Below are positions 1 through 8,709 of a stretch of DNA of 64,000 nucleotides, piece by piece. This DNA comes from Pseudomonadota bacterium. GTDB taxonomy: Bacteria; Pseudomonadota; Gammaproteobacteria; Legionellales; Legionellaceae. Position numbers and translations under genes: made by a program. Below the pieces are notes generated by a model. It worked only from the letters and a program-made list of their open reading frames with translations. It was not told the origin of the DNA and did no database searches. Within the stretch, counting starts at the first letter, position 1, and every line of letters begins with the position of its first letter. The DNA lies in NCBI GenBank assembly GCA_020051095.1, contig JAGVJN010000047.1, forward strand, positions 1 through 64,000, written 5' to 3'.

Positions 1-130
1 GAACCTATGTCCAAGAAAGTGTTTAGGGTATAAAATGCCTAAGGAAGTGTTTATACAGCAGTATAAAAATGATTGTCGCATTTGGAGCTAGAATGCGCCT
101 ATTAAGCGGGGAATTCTAAACTGATGTAAC

Positions 131-207
131 TGGCGTCCCGGGCAGGATTCGAACCTGCGACCTGCCCCTTAGGAGGGGGCTGCGCTATCCAGCTGTGCCA
201 CCGGGAC
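131..207 (-). tRNA. tRNA-Arg (anticodon CCU)
   Basis: The minus strand folds as a complete cloverleaf. The acceptor stem GTCCCGG pairs with CCGGGAC, followed by discriminator G and an encoded CCA (131-133). The anticodon loop CTCCTAA lies between CCCC and GGGG and reads CCU, decoding AGG. The T arm carries GGTTCGAATCC. The gene sits 45 bases downstream of a large minus-strand coding gene and has its own plausible promoter in that gap. Confidence 0.97.
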
Positions 208-217
208 GAAAAGGCTG

Positions 218-246
218 ATGGTAGCGTTTTTTTCTTCGTGAGACAA
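218..246 (-). promoter_or_regulatory. sigma-70-like promoter for tRNA-Arg
   Basis: On the minus strand, TTGTCT (241-246) and TACCAT (218-223) are separated by exactly 17 bases, each matching 4 of 6 consensus positions. The -10 ends 10 bases before the tRNA 5' end, so a short leader is expected. It fits entirely between the stop of the upstream gene and the tRNA. Inferred from sequence only. Confidence 0.4.
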
Positions 247-252
247 GCCTAA

Positions 253-3018
253 CTATGCAACTACCTTGATTCCAGCGAAGTTGTTTTTAGCCAATTGGGT
301 TAAACTTTCTAGGACGTCATCTTTGGCAATCCATTGATTTGGGTTTTGCATCACCTTATCGATTATTTTTATCAGTTGTTCTGATAAGTGTTCTGTCTCC
401 ATTGATATGGGCTCTGGTAATTGCAACATTTGTAGCATGCCATTCATTTTGGGCGTATTACTGTTTAGTGCGATAAAGGGGGTTTTTAAGAAGGCGGCTG
501 CAATACTGTGGTGAAAGCGTCCAGATAACAATAATTGCGCCTCCCCAATGACGCGCAACCACTCTTTTGCACTTTTTGCATCCACCCATTGCCAGGATAC
601 ATCGCCTTTTTGTTTAAGCTTGTCAATCAAATAGATATCCTCCCGAGCTGGATGTGCTTTTGCGCCTGTCAATACGATGATGTTTAGGCCTCGCTCCTTT
701 AACTCAGGCATCAAGTTAACGAACTGATCGATATGGTCATCCCTTAAAATGACGGATCCCGATAAGACAATATAAGGTTGCCTTTCTTGACTGGGTATTA
801 TCTGGTGTTGCTGTAAATAAAGCGGCAAGCAGTCAAAACTTTGCGTGGCATCAATACCCAGTTTTCTCATGAGTGCAGTGCTAATTGGCTCTCGAATGGC
901 AACACTGTCCATGGATGTATAAATAGATTGATACAGGTTACAAATTGGCGTGTCCGTGATTTGTGAGCTGTCATCCGGATAGCAAGAATGATTGATGATA
1001 TGCGTCTCTTTGCCGAAGCGTTCTTTCGCTAATTTAACCAAAAGAAGTTGGGTTAATACAGGGCTTGATGAGCCATGCAAGCTCCCCTCTCCGTTTAATA
1101 CAACCACATCGCAGGCTCTGATTTTATCAATGATGACTGCATTTTGTTTGATGAATTTTGTTTGGAAATCTGCTGATTGAACATCATCGAGCGTATTGGG
1201 TGAGTAAACAATAGCGAGGCTATCTTGGATAGGGACACTATCGGTGTGATAGCCCCTATCCAACAGGTGCTTTAATATCGCATTACTGGTACAAGTACAC
1301 CCCCAATGATACCAAGATGACGTGTCATTTAATAATAAGGCCCGTTTTGAATGAGATTGGTTTTCTTTTTCAATAGGCACTGTCTTCTTAAGAACTTGGC
1401 TCAAACACTGCTCGACTTCCGAAAAAACAGGTCCCCAATCGTCTCTGTCAGATTGGCGAAATAAGCGAAGACTTGAATACCAAACGCTGGTTTTACTGTC
1501 CATTTGCCAGCGCCAGTCTGGTATATAAGGTAATAACACCCAGGTTGATTTTCCAAGCGCTCCGGCGAGATGGACAACGGAGTTGTCAATACTGATCACT
1601 AAATCCAAATTTTCAATCAGTGCCGCATAGTTATCCATATCTTTTAATGGATCGATTTCAGAAAAATTGTGAATTGTCACTCCCAAATGCTTTGAAACCC
1701 AGTCAATATCTGGTTGGCAATCGCCGTATTGCAAATTAATGAACTGCGTTGAGTGAGTTTGAAGTAAGGATTGCCATAATGACAAGGGCGTGGAGCGCTT
1801 TTGGATAATCATGGGTGTTCTTCCACCTCGCCAGGCAATGCCTATTTTTAATTCATTGCCCAATGCAGACAGTTTTTCCTGCCAATATTTTATAGACTGC
1901 TTATCACTGAACAAATAGCGTGATTGTTTAGGAAAGCTGTCTTGGTGCTGACGGTAATATCTGGGAAGACTGCCAGCAGGCAGTTGGCAGTCGATTTGAT
2001 TGTTTTCTTTTAACTGGGCAAAAGCCGGTGCGTTGCCGCGCGCAATCACGGTTGCGTTGGCAAATGTTCTTTCAAACATCGGCACTAGGCGCGGATCACA
2101 TTCAATAAAAACCTGTTTAAACGAGTCTAATGCGTCAGCAAAACAGGAAGAAAACATGATCTCATCACCAATGCCCTGCTCGCCAATGATCAGTATTGAT
2201 TGTTGTTCCGGATTATTTCCCTGCCAAACTGGATAGCCGTAATCAACAAACGTCCGCGTGCCTTGCTGAATACCAAAATCATATTTAGACCAACCCTCTT
2301 CGTACCGCCCTTGTAACAAGAAAAGCGATGCTTGATTCCATTGTGCATCCAAACCGGATTGGTCAATGACGATGGAATTTTCCGCCGCAACGGCTTTTTG
2401 CAGGTACTCGCTTGCCTTATCAAATGCGCCAATCTCCTTATAAAGATTGCCAAGATTTTTTAAAGCGCCAGGGTAATTTGGCATCATCTGGATAGCGTTT
2501 TGATAGGATTCGATTGCTAACTCGGCTTGGTTTAGTTTGCGATAACATTCCCCTAAATTATTATACCCATTTGGGGTTGGTTGCAGTGACACCGCTTTGA
2601 GGTGCATCGCCAACGCTTCATTTAGAGCCATTTTTTGCTGGAGTAAGGTGCCTAAGTTATCTAAAGCAGCTGCGTTATTAGGGTTTAATTGAAGGCTTTT
2701 TTCGTAAGATTGAATTGCTTGCACAACCATTCCCGCTTCATGGAAGGTAACCGCTAAGTTATAGATAAAATGGGGATTTGTTGAATCCAGCTGGATGGCC
2801 TTATCGAAAGCGTAAAGCGCACTTTTAAGTTGGCCACTTTGCTTCTCAATGATAGCTAAGATATGCCACCCAACGGCAAGCTTGGGGTTTGATTTGGTAA
2901 TATTGCGGCATATATTTCGTGCTTTATCGAATTGCTTGGCATTGAGATTGTCAACCGCTTGATTTAATTTGCTTTGCAGCTTTTGAAGTGCTTTATTATC
3001 GGGGGTAAACGTGGTCAT
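253..3018 (-). CDS. TPR - glycosyltransferase-like - polysaccharide pyruvyl transferase fusion protein
   Basis: This is a 921-residue protein with three parts. Residues about 10-235 are tandem tetratricopeptide repeats (A/G-x-LG and Y-x-A-I patterns). Residues about 235-545 match the glycosyltransferase-9-like region that often follows TPRs in bacteria: EQGIGDE at 280-286, SIDNSVVHLAG at 476-486 and PDWRW at 500-504. From about 559 a polysaccharide pyruvyl transferase-type domain follows, with LNGEGSLHG and DSVAIREP motifs. There is no signal peptide or membrane segment, so it is probably cytoplasmic. A role in modifying a cell-surface glycan or glycoprotein is inference; the acceptor is unknown. 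It stands alone between a tRNA gene and an L,D-transpeptidase gene. Confidence 0.8.
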   Translation of the reverse strand: MTTFTPDNKALQKLQSKLNQAVDNLNAKQFDKARNICRNITKSNPKLAVGWHILAIIEKQSGQLKSALYAFDKAIQLDSTNPHFIYNLAVTFHEAGMVVQAIQSYEKSLQLNPNNAAALDNLGTLLQQKMALNEALAMHLKAVSLQPTPNGYNNLGECYRKLNQAELAIESYQNAIQMMPNYPGALKNLGNLYKEIGAFDKASEYLQKAVAAENSIVIDQSGLDAQWNQASLFLLQGRYEEGWSKYDFGIQQGTRTFVDYGYPVWQGNNPEQQSILIIGEQGIGDEIMFSSCFADALDSFKQVFIECDPRLVPMFERTFANATVIARGNAPAFAQLKENNQIDCQLPAGSLPRYYRQHQDSFPKQSRYLFSDKQSIKYWQEKLSALGNELKIGIAWRGGRTPMIIQKRSTPLSLWQSLLQTHSTQFINLQYGDCQPDIDWVSKHLGVTIHNFSEIDPLKDMDNYAALIENLDLVISIDNSVVHLAGALGKSTWVLLPYIPDWRWQMDSKTSVWYSSLRLFRQSDRDDWGPVFSEVEQCLSQVLKKTVPIEKENQSHSKRALLLNDTSSWYHWGCTCTSNAILKHLLDRGYHTDSVPIQDSLAIVYSPNTLDDVQSADFQTKFIKQNAVIIDKIRACDVVVLNGEGSLHGSSSPVLTQLLLVKLAKERFGKETHIINHSCYPDDSSQITDTPICNLYQSIYTSMDSVAIREPISTALMRKLGIDATQSFDCLPLYLQQHQIIPSQERQPYIVLSGSVILRDDHIDQFVNLMPELKERGLNIIVLTGAKAHPAREDIYLIDKLKQKGDVSWQWVDAKSAKEWLRVIGEAQLLLSGRFHHSIAAAFLKTPFIALNSNTPKMNGMLQMLQLPEPISMETEHLSEQLIKIIDKVMQNPNQWIAKDDVLESLTQLAKNNFAGIKVVA

Positions 3019-3100
3019 TATCTGCTAACATCCTGTTTTATTGAGCAGAAATGATTATGACAGTTTTGCCAGATACCTTCAAATGTTTGATATAAGTCCA

Positions 3101-3169
3101 GTATATTCGCGGTTGCTCGCAACCAGGCTACATTCTAATGGGTATATTCCCGGCTGCAAGCAGCCGGGA
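3101..3169. repeat. tandem pair of REP-like hairpins
   Basis: Two units each begin GTATATTC and continue into a GC-rich hairpin. The first is GGTTGC-TC-GCAACC (3111-3124). The second is TCCCGGCTG-CAAG-CAGCCGGGA (3148-3169, 9 bp perfect). They lie between two minus-strand genes. The second hairpin is 18 bases beyond the L,D-transpeptidase stop and could also stop transcription or protect the mRNA end, although no T-run follows it. Confidence 0.6.
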
Positions 3170-3186
3170 TCCAATCCATTAAGCAT

Positions 3187-3696
3187 CTAATGGTATGGTT
3201 TCACTTCAACGGTTGTTCCAATATCTATGAAGTTTTCGTTCAGCCATTTGGCAATGGGCGGCTTCACGCGGATACAACCATGACTGGAATTATAGTTCGG
3301 CACTTCATAGGCCGCATGTATCGAATACCCACCGTGAAAATGCATGCAATAAGGCATTTTTGCACCACCGCCGGTTTCGATTGGGTAAATACTGGATTTA
3401 CATTCCTCGCCTTGTTTACGGTAGACACGGAATTTTCCAACCACCGTTCGACAGGGCCTGCCGATATCATCGCACCAGTCTGAACCCCCTGACGCTGCAC
3501 CAGTACGGATTCGGTTACCGTCTGCATCATAGGCTGCCCATGCAGTTTTCTTCGGATCAAAAACAAACACTTTCCGACCAGTAGCCTCACGCTTCTGGGG
3601 AAACGACGAAGCACCTACATCCCCGGTGAGCCCCCCCACAGATGCACAACCAGCAGCCAAAGCAGCGATTGCGCCGATCAACACTACTTTCTTCAT
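3187..3696 (-). CDS. L,D-transpeptidase (YkuD family) lipoprotein
   Basis: The product is 169 residues. The N-terminus has a hydrophobic stretch and lipobox L-A-A-G-C ending at Cys17, so it should be a lipoprotein. The YkuD catalytic signature SSHGCIR lies at 137-143, with Cys141 as nucleophile and His127 upstream. Enzymes of this family make or use 3-3 crosslinks in peptidoglycan, or anchor proteins to it. A second YkuD protein at 22.4-23.1 kb shares the unusual MPYCMHF motif. RBS-like AGGGAGGG lies just upstream of the ATG. The gene is monocistronic in appearance. Family assignment is firm; the exact reaction is not. Confidence 0.88.
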   Translation of the reverse strand: MKKVVLIGAIAALAAGCASVGGLTGDVGASSFPQKREATGRKVFVFDPKKTAWAAYDADGNRIRTGAASGGSDWCDDIGRPCRTVVGKFRVYRKQGEECKSSIYPIETGGGAKMPYCMHFHGGYSIHAAYEVPNYNSSHGCIRVKPPIAKWLNENFIDIGTTVEVKPYH

Positions 3697-3812
3697 GGGT
3701 TATCCCTCCCTTATTTTTTATTCTGTCAATACGTACTCCATTACCTAAGGTATTTATTCTTCAATACCTTCGTATTGTTTAAGTCGTTTAATCTCGATTC
3801 ATCTATCACATT

Positions 3813-4205
3813 CTAATCATTCATGGATGAATGAGACTCTAATTCTTTCAACATTTTTGGCGATAACATGGCCTTTATCGCCAATATTAACTGTTCATCT
3901 TCGCATTCAAAGCAACCCCCTCTCGGCGGCATAGCATTGATTCCTTCATTCGTATTCTTAAACAAGCTCTTTAAACCGTTTGCCACCCGAGACTGCCATT
4001 CTGTGTCCACCATTTCTCGAGGAGCGCCAATGGGAATCAGGGGTTTTTGCGCATGACAATTCGCGCAAAACTGAGCAACAATTTGAGCACCCTCGTCTTT
4101 CTTTCCACGAATGCCTTTTAAAAACTCTTGTGGATGATGCGAATTTGCCAAAGCAGTCGTTGCAATTGACCCCGCCATTAGAATTCGGTATAACTTAGTA
4201 ATCAT
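3813..4205 (-). CDS. c-type cytochrome, cytochrome c5-like
   Basis: With the start placed at ATG 4203-4205 the product is 130 residues, beginning with a signal peptide (hydrophobic from about 5 to 19, ALA-NS cleavage likely). A longer frame reaches 4259 but adds a non-secretory leader. The heme site is CANCH at 47-51. A probable axial methionine is Met92 in NAMPPRGG, and a Cys-x-x-Cys pair at 98-101 is typical of the cytochrome c5 group. It is expected to be a periplasmic monoheme electron carrier. It is divergent from flgA, with about 72 bases between the two starts. Partner oxidase or reductase cannot be told from context. Confidence 0.85.
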   Translation of the reverse strand: MITKLYRILMAGSIATTALANSHHPQEFLKGIRGKKDEGAQIVAQFCANCHAQKPLIPIGAPREMVDTEWQSRVANGLKSLFKNTNEGINAMPPRGGCFECEDEQLILAIKAMLSPKMLKELESHSSMND

Positions 4206-4277
4206 ATTAAAACTCAACGTTGGTCTTTTTTTAGACGCGTAATTTATCATTGTTATCAACCAAATTGAATATCAACT

Positions 4278-4982
4278 ATGAAACGATTTATTCTTAGTCT
4301 CTTAATTTTTAGTATAGCCCTAAATTGCCAAGCTACCAGTCGAAAGCAATCATTAAGTGAAATTCGACATCAGGTTGACTTGTATATGCACAACAATATC
4401 ACCATAGATTCCGGGGATCATTTGGCGGTTGAAGTGGGGCAAATCGATGACCGATTAAAATTAAAAAATTGCCCACAAGGCCACCTTCAAGTTTTCAACC
4501 CCTACCCTGGTACGGTTGCCCAGACCAATACATTAGGTGTGAAATGTAATGATGAAGCAGTCCGCTGGACATTATATGTCTCAGTGACTACAAAAATTGA
4601 AAAAATGATTCTAGTCGCCAAGCGTAACCTACCTCAAAGACACATGATCGAAGCAGATGATATTTATTTGGCGCGTCAAGATATCGTGCCATTGAAATAT
4701 GGCTGGTTCACCAAAAAAGAAGATGTTGTCGGAAAGCTAAGCAAACAGAATATTGATATAAACCGCCCCATTACCCCCGTTCTATTGGCAAAAGAAACAT
4801 TGGTTCAACGGGGTGACCAAGTCACGATTAAAGCCGACACAGGTTCCATCCACATATCAATGACCGGTAAAGCGCTTAGCAAAGGTAGTCAAGGGGACAT
4901 TATTCGTGTTCAAAATTTAAAATCGAAACGCATTGTTCAAGCGGAAGTGACAGGTCCGCGTGAGGTTCGTGTGACGATTTAA
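4278..4982 (+). CDS. flgA: flagellar P-ring chaperone FlgA
   Basis: This 234-residue protein has a signal peptide (about 1-20) and a C-terminal SAF domain from about residue 108 onward. The ending GDIIRVQN...VTGPREVRV is characteristic of FlgA. FlgA is a periplasmic chaperone needed for assembling the flagellar P ring around the rod. It is followed by flgM and flgN on the same strand, the usual arrangement for these three genes. The 180-base gap before flgM contains a separate promoter, so flgA is probably transcribed separately from flgM at least in part. Confidence 0.92.
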   Translation: MKRFILSLLIFSIALNCQATSRKQSLSEIRHQVDLYMHNNITIDSGDHLAVEVGQIDDRLKLKNCPQGHLQVFNPYPGTVAQTNTLGVKCNDEAVRWTLYVSVTTKIEKMILVAKRNLPQRHMIEADDIYLARQDIVPLKYGWFTKKEDVVGKLSKQNIDINRPITPVLLAKETLVQRGDQVTIKADTGSIHISMTGKALSKGSQGDIIRVQNLKSKRIVQAEVTGPREVRVTI

Positions 4983-5102
4983 ATTGGAATGTTTTTTGCA
5001 TTATCACTTATTAATCCATCTAAGTTTTCGTACTTAAAGGATTTTTGACGACAAGCCAAATGCTCTAAAATTGGATATTTGTAATTTTTATTAGAAATTT
5101 AC

Positions 5103-5129
5103 TAAAGATTTTTGGATAAATGCCGAAAG
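5103..5129 (+). promoter_or_regulatory. FliA (sigma-28) class promoter upstream of flgM
   Basis: TAAAGATT (5103-5110), an 11-base spacer, then GCCGAAAG (5122-5129). The flagellar sigma-28 consensus is TAAAGTTT-N11-GCCGATAA, so the match is 7/8 and 6/8 with the exact spacer. It is 34 bases before the flgM ATG. Transcription of the anti-sigma factor from a sigma-28 promoter is the known feedback arrangement in other bacteria. Confidence 0.75.
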
Positions 5130-5162
5130 TAATAATATGAGTATGGCCAACGGGAGATAATA

Positions 5163-5447
5163 ATGATAAACCCAATCAATAAGCCAGCGGATTTTAACCG
5201 GTCTGTGCAAACGGAAAAAAATAGTTCTACCAAAGATAAGACGCAAGTTGAGGTGCCTGCAACTGATCAACCTAAAGAAGAAATTCATTTAAGTGAAGCT
5301 TTTCGAGAAATTGAAAAATTACGGGAAATAATTGATAATACTTCCGAAATACACCATACTCGGATTCAGTATCTGAAAACATTGGTTGATAATGGAGAAT
5401 ATGTTGTTGATAGCAAATCCATTGTTAATCGAATGATAAATGAATAA
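5163..5447 (+). CDS. flgM: anti-sigma-28 factor FlgM
   Basis: This 94-residue, highly charged and soluble protein has the normal FlgM length. The N-terminal half is low complexity (MINPINKPADFNR onward). The C-terminal half is helical, with a motif around VDNGEYVVDSKSIVNRMI that matches the FlgM sigma-binding helix. FlgM holds FliA inactive until it is exported through the completed hook-basal body. The start is preceded by a GGGAG ribosome-binding site. It lies between flgA and flgN, and its own sigma-28-like promoter starts at 5103. Confidence 0.88.
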   Translation: MINPINKPADFNRSVQTEKNSSTKDKTQVEVPATDQPKEEIHLSEAFREIEKLREIIDNTSEIHHTRIQYLKTLVDNGEYVVDSKSIVNRMINE

Positions 5448-5462
5448 TAATTAGGAAGTATT

Positions 5463-5963
5463 ATGACGCAGGATATTTGTCAGTCTATCATTGTTTATCT
5501 TCAGCAAGAAATTGAATGGGTTAGTGCGTTAAATGATTTACTTCTAAAAGAAAAAGAAATATTGGAGCAAAATCAGTTTGATCAATTAAACACCGTCGCC
5601 GAGGCTAAGAAAACACTCAGTGAAAATTTGGAAAAAAGCAGTCGTCAACGTGTTATACTCATGCAACTAAACCCAAACAACCCACAACAACATAAAGCGG
5701 CCCTTGATACTTTTTTGCAGTCTCTGCCTTCTGGCCAGGCCGATAGTATTCGCCAATTAAATGAAAAACTGGCACATCAGTTACAAATCTGTCGAGAGCG
5801 CAATAGCATTAATGGCCAAGTGATCGCTACCAATCTAACAACGCGTAAAGCTATATTTGACGATCTAACTTCAAATGCAACATCCGATGAAAATCAAGCA
5901 ACCTACGATTCTCAAGGGGATGTGAAAAAGAACCCTAGCTCAGGGAATTACCAACAAGTTTAG
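5463..5963 (+). CDS. flgN: flagellar export chaperone FlgN
   Basis: The product is 166 residues and is predicted to be almost wholly helical, with long heptad-like stretches (LLLKEKEILEQNQFDQL and similar) typical of FlgN. FlgN binds the hook-filament junction proteins FlgK and FlgL and delivers them to the export gate. It begins 15 bases after flgM and is very likely co-transcribed with it. The C-terminal 30 residues are polar and look disordered. The hook-junction genes themselves are not in this window. Confidence 0.85.
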   Translation: MTQDICQSIIVYLQQEIEWVSALNDLLLKEKEILEQNQFDQLNTVAEAKKTLSENLEKSSRQRVILMQLNPNNPQQHKAALDTFLQSLPSGQADSIRQLNEKLAHQLQICRERNSINGQVIATNLTTRKAIFDDLTSNATSDENQATYDSQGDVKKNPSSGNYQQV

Positions 5964-6020
5964 CTGGTAATCTTTTTAACCAAACGGTAAAATAACGCCT
6001 ATTAATTACGTCCTTCATTT

Positions 6021-6076
6021 TTCTTTCTCCCCAGGCATGGGGAGAAGATGCCCAAAGAGCGGATGAGGGGTTTCTG
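6021..6076. repeat. interspersed palindromic repeat, copy A
   Basis: A palindromic stretch (CTCCCC...GGGGAG, then CCCAAAGAGCGGATGAGGGG) lies between flgN and kdsD. Its second half closely resembles CCCAAAGGGCGGATGAGGG at 63194-63212. It is a noncoding short interspersed element. Confidence 0.6.
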
Positions 6077-6121
6077 TCAGACAGCTTAGATTAATATAAA
6101 CGTGAATACAGAGGAGACTAC

Positions 6122-7090
6122 ATGGCAATGGACTATTGTCAATTAGGGCTTGCAGTGGTTGAAAATGAAGCAAGTGCTATTTTTGAATTACAAAATAGGA
6201 TCGATGCTAAATTCTCTGAAGCCTGCTCAACGATGATTGCCTGTGAAGGACGCATTATCGTCATGGGTATGGGGAAGTCTGGCCATATTGGTGGAAAAAT
6301 TGCCGCCACATTATCCAGTACAGGAACCCCTGCATTTTTTGTTCACCCTGGCGAAGCAAGTCACGGTGATTTAGGCATGATTACCAGAAAAGATATTGTA
6401 TTGGCAATCTCCTATTCTGGAAATACACCCGAAATTGTCATCCTCCTCCCTATTTTACAGCGGCTACAAGTCCCACTTATTGCCTTAACGGGAAATCCTG
6501 ATTCAACCTTAGCAAAGGCGGCAAAAATCCATTTAGATGTCTCAGTTAAGCAAGAAGCTTGCCCTTTAGGGTTAGCACCAACCACCAGCACCACAGCAAG
6601 TCTGGTGATGGGTGATGCACTTGCCATTGCATTACTTGATGCAAGAGGCTTTACCGCCGATGATTTCGCACTGTCGCATCCCGGCGGCCAGCTTGGTAAG
6701 CGTTTACTCCTTAAAGTGGATGATATTTGCCATGCGGGGGAGCTAATGCCATGCGTCAATGAGAAAACCTTGATTGCGGATGCGTTAATTGAAGTGAGTG
6801 AAAAAAAACTCGGTATGACCTGTGTTGTCAATCAGCATGGCATTTTATCCGGCATATTCACCGATGGTGACGTACGCCGATGCTTGAACCGTCACGTTGA
6901 CATTCACAAAACAGCCATTGCTGAGGTCATGAGCTTAAATCCTTTGGTTATCTCACAGGGCACACTGGCAATTGACGCGCTTAACAAAATGCAAGCACAT
7001 AGCGTCACAGCGCTAATTATTATAAACGAACAAAAAAAGCCTATGGCAGTGGTTCATTTGCATGATTTGCTTAAGGCAGGCGTTATTTAG
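6122..7090 (+). CDS. kdsD: arabinose 5-phosphate isomerase
   Basis: The product is 322 residues. An SIS sugar-phosphate isomerase domain occupies about 35-170 (GMGKSGHIGGKIAATL around 49-64, then HPGEASHGDLGMI), followed by two CBS domains (about 205-322). It converts ribulose 5-phosphate to arabinose 5-phosphate, the first step of KDO synthesis for LPS. GAGGAG lies upstream of the ATG. kdsC follows after 8 bases and then the lpt genes, the classic KDO/LPS transport arrangement. The kdsA and kdsB genes are not nearby. Confidence 0.94.
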   Translation: MAMDYCQLGLAVVENEASAIFELQNRIDAKFSEACSTMIACEGRIIVMGMGKSGHIGGKIAATLSSTGTPAFFVHPGEASHGDLGMITRKDIVLAISYSGNTPEIVILLPILQRLQVPLIALTGNPDSTLAKAAKIHLDVSVKQEACPLGLAPTTSTTASLVMGDALAIALLDARGFTADDFALSHPGGQLGKRLLLKVDDICHAGELMPCVNEKTLIADALIEVSEKKLGMTCVVNQHGILSGIFTDGDVRRCLNRHVDIHKTAIAEVMSLNPLVISQGTLAIDALNKMQAHSVTALIIINEQKKPMAVVHLHDLLKAGVI

Positions 7091-7098
7091 GAGACATA

Positions 7099-7626
7099 AT
7101 GAATCAAACAATTATTCAAAAAATTCGACAAATCCGCTGCCTCATTTGTGATGTGGATGGTGTGTTAACCGATGGGCGACTTTATATTGATAGCAACGGC
7201 AATGACATGAAATCCTTCCATGTGCAAGATGGTATGGGTCTTAAATTACTGATGGCTGCAGGGGTCGAAGTTGCCGTTATAACCACCTCCAACACAGAAG
7301 TTATTGATAAACGCATGGCGCAACTCGGCGTCATCCATTATTTCAAAGGCCAAGTGGACAAACGAGAGGCTTATCAATCGTTGAAGGAAAAATTAAACCT
7401 AGTTGACGAACAAATCGCTTATATCGGTGATGACTACCCTGACCTGCCCCTTATTAAATGGTGCGGACTCGGCATCGCTGTGGCCAATGCCATTGAACCA
7501 GTCAAACAGCAGGCAGACTGGGTTACTCAAACATCGGGTGGTAATGGCGCGGTCAGAGAAGTTTGTGACGCATTTTTAACGGCGAAGGATTGCTTGAACC
7601 AAGCATTAGAAAGCTATTATCAATGA
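7099..7626 (+). CDS. kdsC: KDO 8-phosphate phosphatase
   Basis: This 175-residue HAD-superfamily protein has no cap domain, like KdsC. The nucleophile motif DVDGVLTDG starts at Asp18 (Asp18 and Asp20 catalytic), and the metal-binding GDDYPDLP motif is near 112-120. It dephosphorylates KDO 8-phosphate to KDO in the cytoplasm. An RBS GGAG precedes the ATG. Its stop overlaps the lptC start by four bases (ATGA), indicating translational coupling. Confidence 0.94.
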   Translation: MNQTIIQKIRQIRCLICDVDGVLTDGRLYIDSNGNDMKSFHVQDGMGLKLLMAAGVEVAVITTSNTEVIDKRMAQLGVIHYFKGQVDKREAYQSLKEKLNLVDEQIAYIGDDYPDLPLIKWCGLGIAVANAIEPVKQQADWVTQTSGGNGAVREVCDAFLTAKDCLNQALESYYQ

Positions 7627-8201
7627 CCAAAAATCCAATCACACGTGCATCCTGGCTTATTATAACGCTTGTTATCGCTGCGTTTTCAGGCTGGTATTAT
7701 GTTAGCACGGATAATGCTTACCGATTAGATAAACAAACCTTAAATAATATGCCAGATGTTGTTGCTGATAAGGTGCATTTAACTCAGTTTGATGAGAAAG
7801 GTCGAATCAAACATGATTTGGTAAGCAAAATGATGTCTCATAAGCCAGCCGACGATCGTTATCTCTTTATTAAGCCCAATATTCGAGTCGCCAGTGAAAC
7901 GCAAAAATCGCCGTGGTTAATCACAGCCGAGATCGCCATATCCCTCCAAGGTGGTGCACTCATCGAATTAGTTGATTCGGTCCATTTGCATCAAAAAATT
8001 GATAATAATAAATTCAATGATATTCTAACAGAGCGTTTATATTACCAACCCAACAAAAAACTGGCCTACACCGATAAACCCATTGAATTCAATCAACCAG
8101 GTGCCACCATTAAAGCAGTTGGCATGCAAGCAGAACTGGATAAGAAACATGTCCGCCTGTTAAGCCAAGCCAAAGGAGCATTTACACATGCAAACGCGTA
8201 A
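7623..8201 (+). CDS. lptC: LPS export protein LptC
   Basis: The start is chosen at ATG 7623, inside the kdsC stop (ATGA overlap), rather than an upstream in-frame ATG at 7590. This gives 192 residues, the usual LptC size. One N-terminal membrane anchor (about 8-28) is followed by a periplasmic beta-jellyroll-type region. LptC links the LptB2FG transporter to LptA in the periplasmic bridge that carries LPS outward. It overlaps the lptA start by 14 bases. Confidence 0.9.
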   Translation: MTKNPITRASWLIITLVIAAFSGWYYVSTDNAYRLDKQTLNNMPDVVADKVHLTQFDEKGRIKHDLVSKMMSHKPADDRYLFIKPNIRVASETQKSPWLITAEIAISLQGGALIELVDSVHLHQKIDNNKFNDILTERLYYQPNKKLAYTDKPIEFNQPGATIKAVGMQAELDKKHVRLLSQAKGAFTHANA

Positions 8202-8709
8202 GTTCATTATTCCTGTTCCTATCACCATGCTTCTCTTATTGCTTGGCTTAGGCGTAGTCAGCTACGCATTACCAGATGACAAGTATAAACCCATCCAATT
8301 ATCAGCCGACTCAGCCGATCTCAACCAATCTACCCACAAGGGTGAATACAATGGTCATGTGGATTTTCGCCAGGGAACCAGCCATATAACAGCAAATCGG
8401 GCGATAACGATAGTTGATGAACATAATAAATTGAAGGAAGCGATTGCGTATGGCACGAACGAAACTCGCGCGCATTTTTCAACTAACACCGATACCAAAA
8501 AACCACGTTTGCATGCGAAAGCAGATATCATTCGCTATTTTCCGCTCAAACACCTAATCGAATTGGAAGGACATGCCGTGGTAACACAGGGACACGACCG
8601 ATTTGAAGCGCATATCATTCGCTATGATACCTTAAACCAACATGTTGTTTCTAATTCCAATGGCGAACGCCGCACATTGATTGTCATAAACTCGGATAAA
8701 ATCAAATGA
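8188..8709 (+). CDS. lptA: periplasmic LPS transport protein LptA
   Basis: The product is 173 residues with a signal peptide (hydrophobic 9-26, cleavage after SYA). The OstA/LptA domain includes [16 protein letters not shown] and the [12 protein letters not shown] strand pattern. LptA oligomers form the bridge between LptC and LptD. It sits between lptC and lptB and shares ATGA with lptB (8706-8709). Outer-membrane partners lptD and lptE are not in this window. Confidence 0.92.
   Translation: MQTRKFIIPVPITMLLLLLGLGVVSYALPDDKYKPIQLSADSADLNQSTHKGEYNGHVDFRQGTSHITANRAITIVDEHNKLKEAIAYGTNETRAHFSTNTDTKKPRLHAKADIIRYFPLKHLIELEGHAVVTQGHDRFEAHIIRYDTLNQHVVSNSNGERRTLIVINSDKIK

Noticed and set aside
131-207. 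tRNA-Arg as attachment site for the 34-kb island
   Set aside because: The island is 34 kb away and no partial duplicate of the tRNA 3' end is visible near the integrase.
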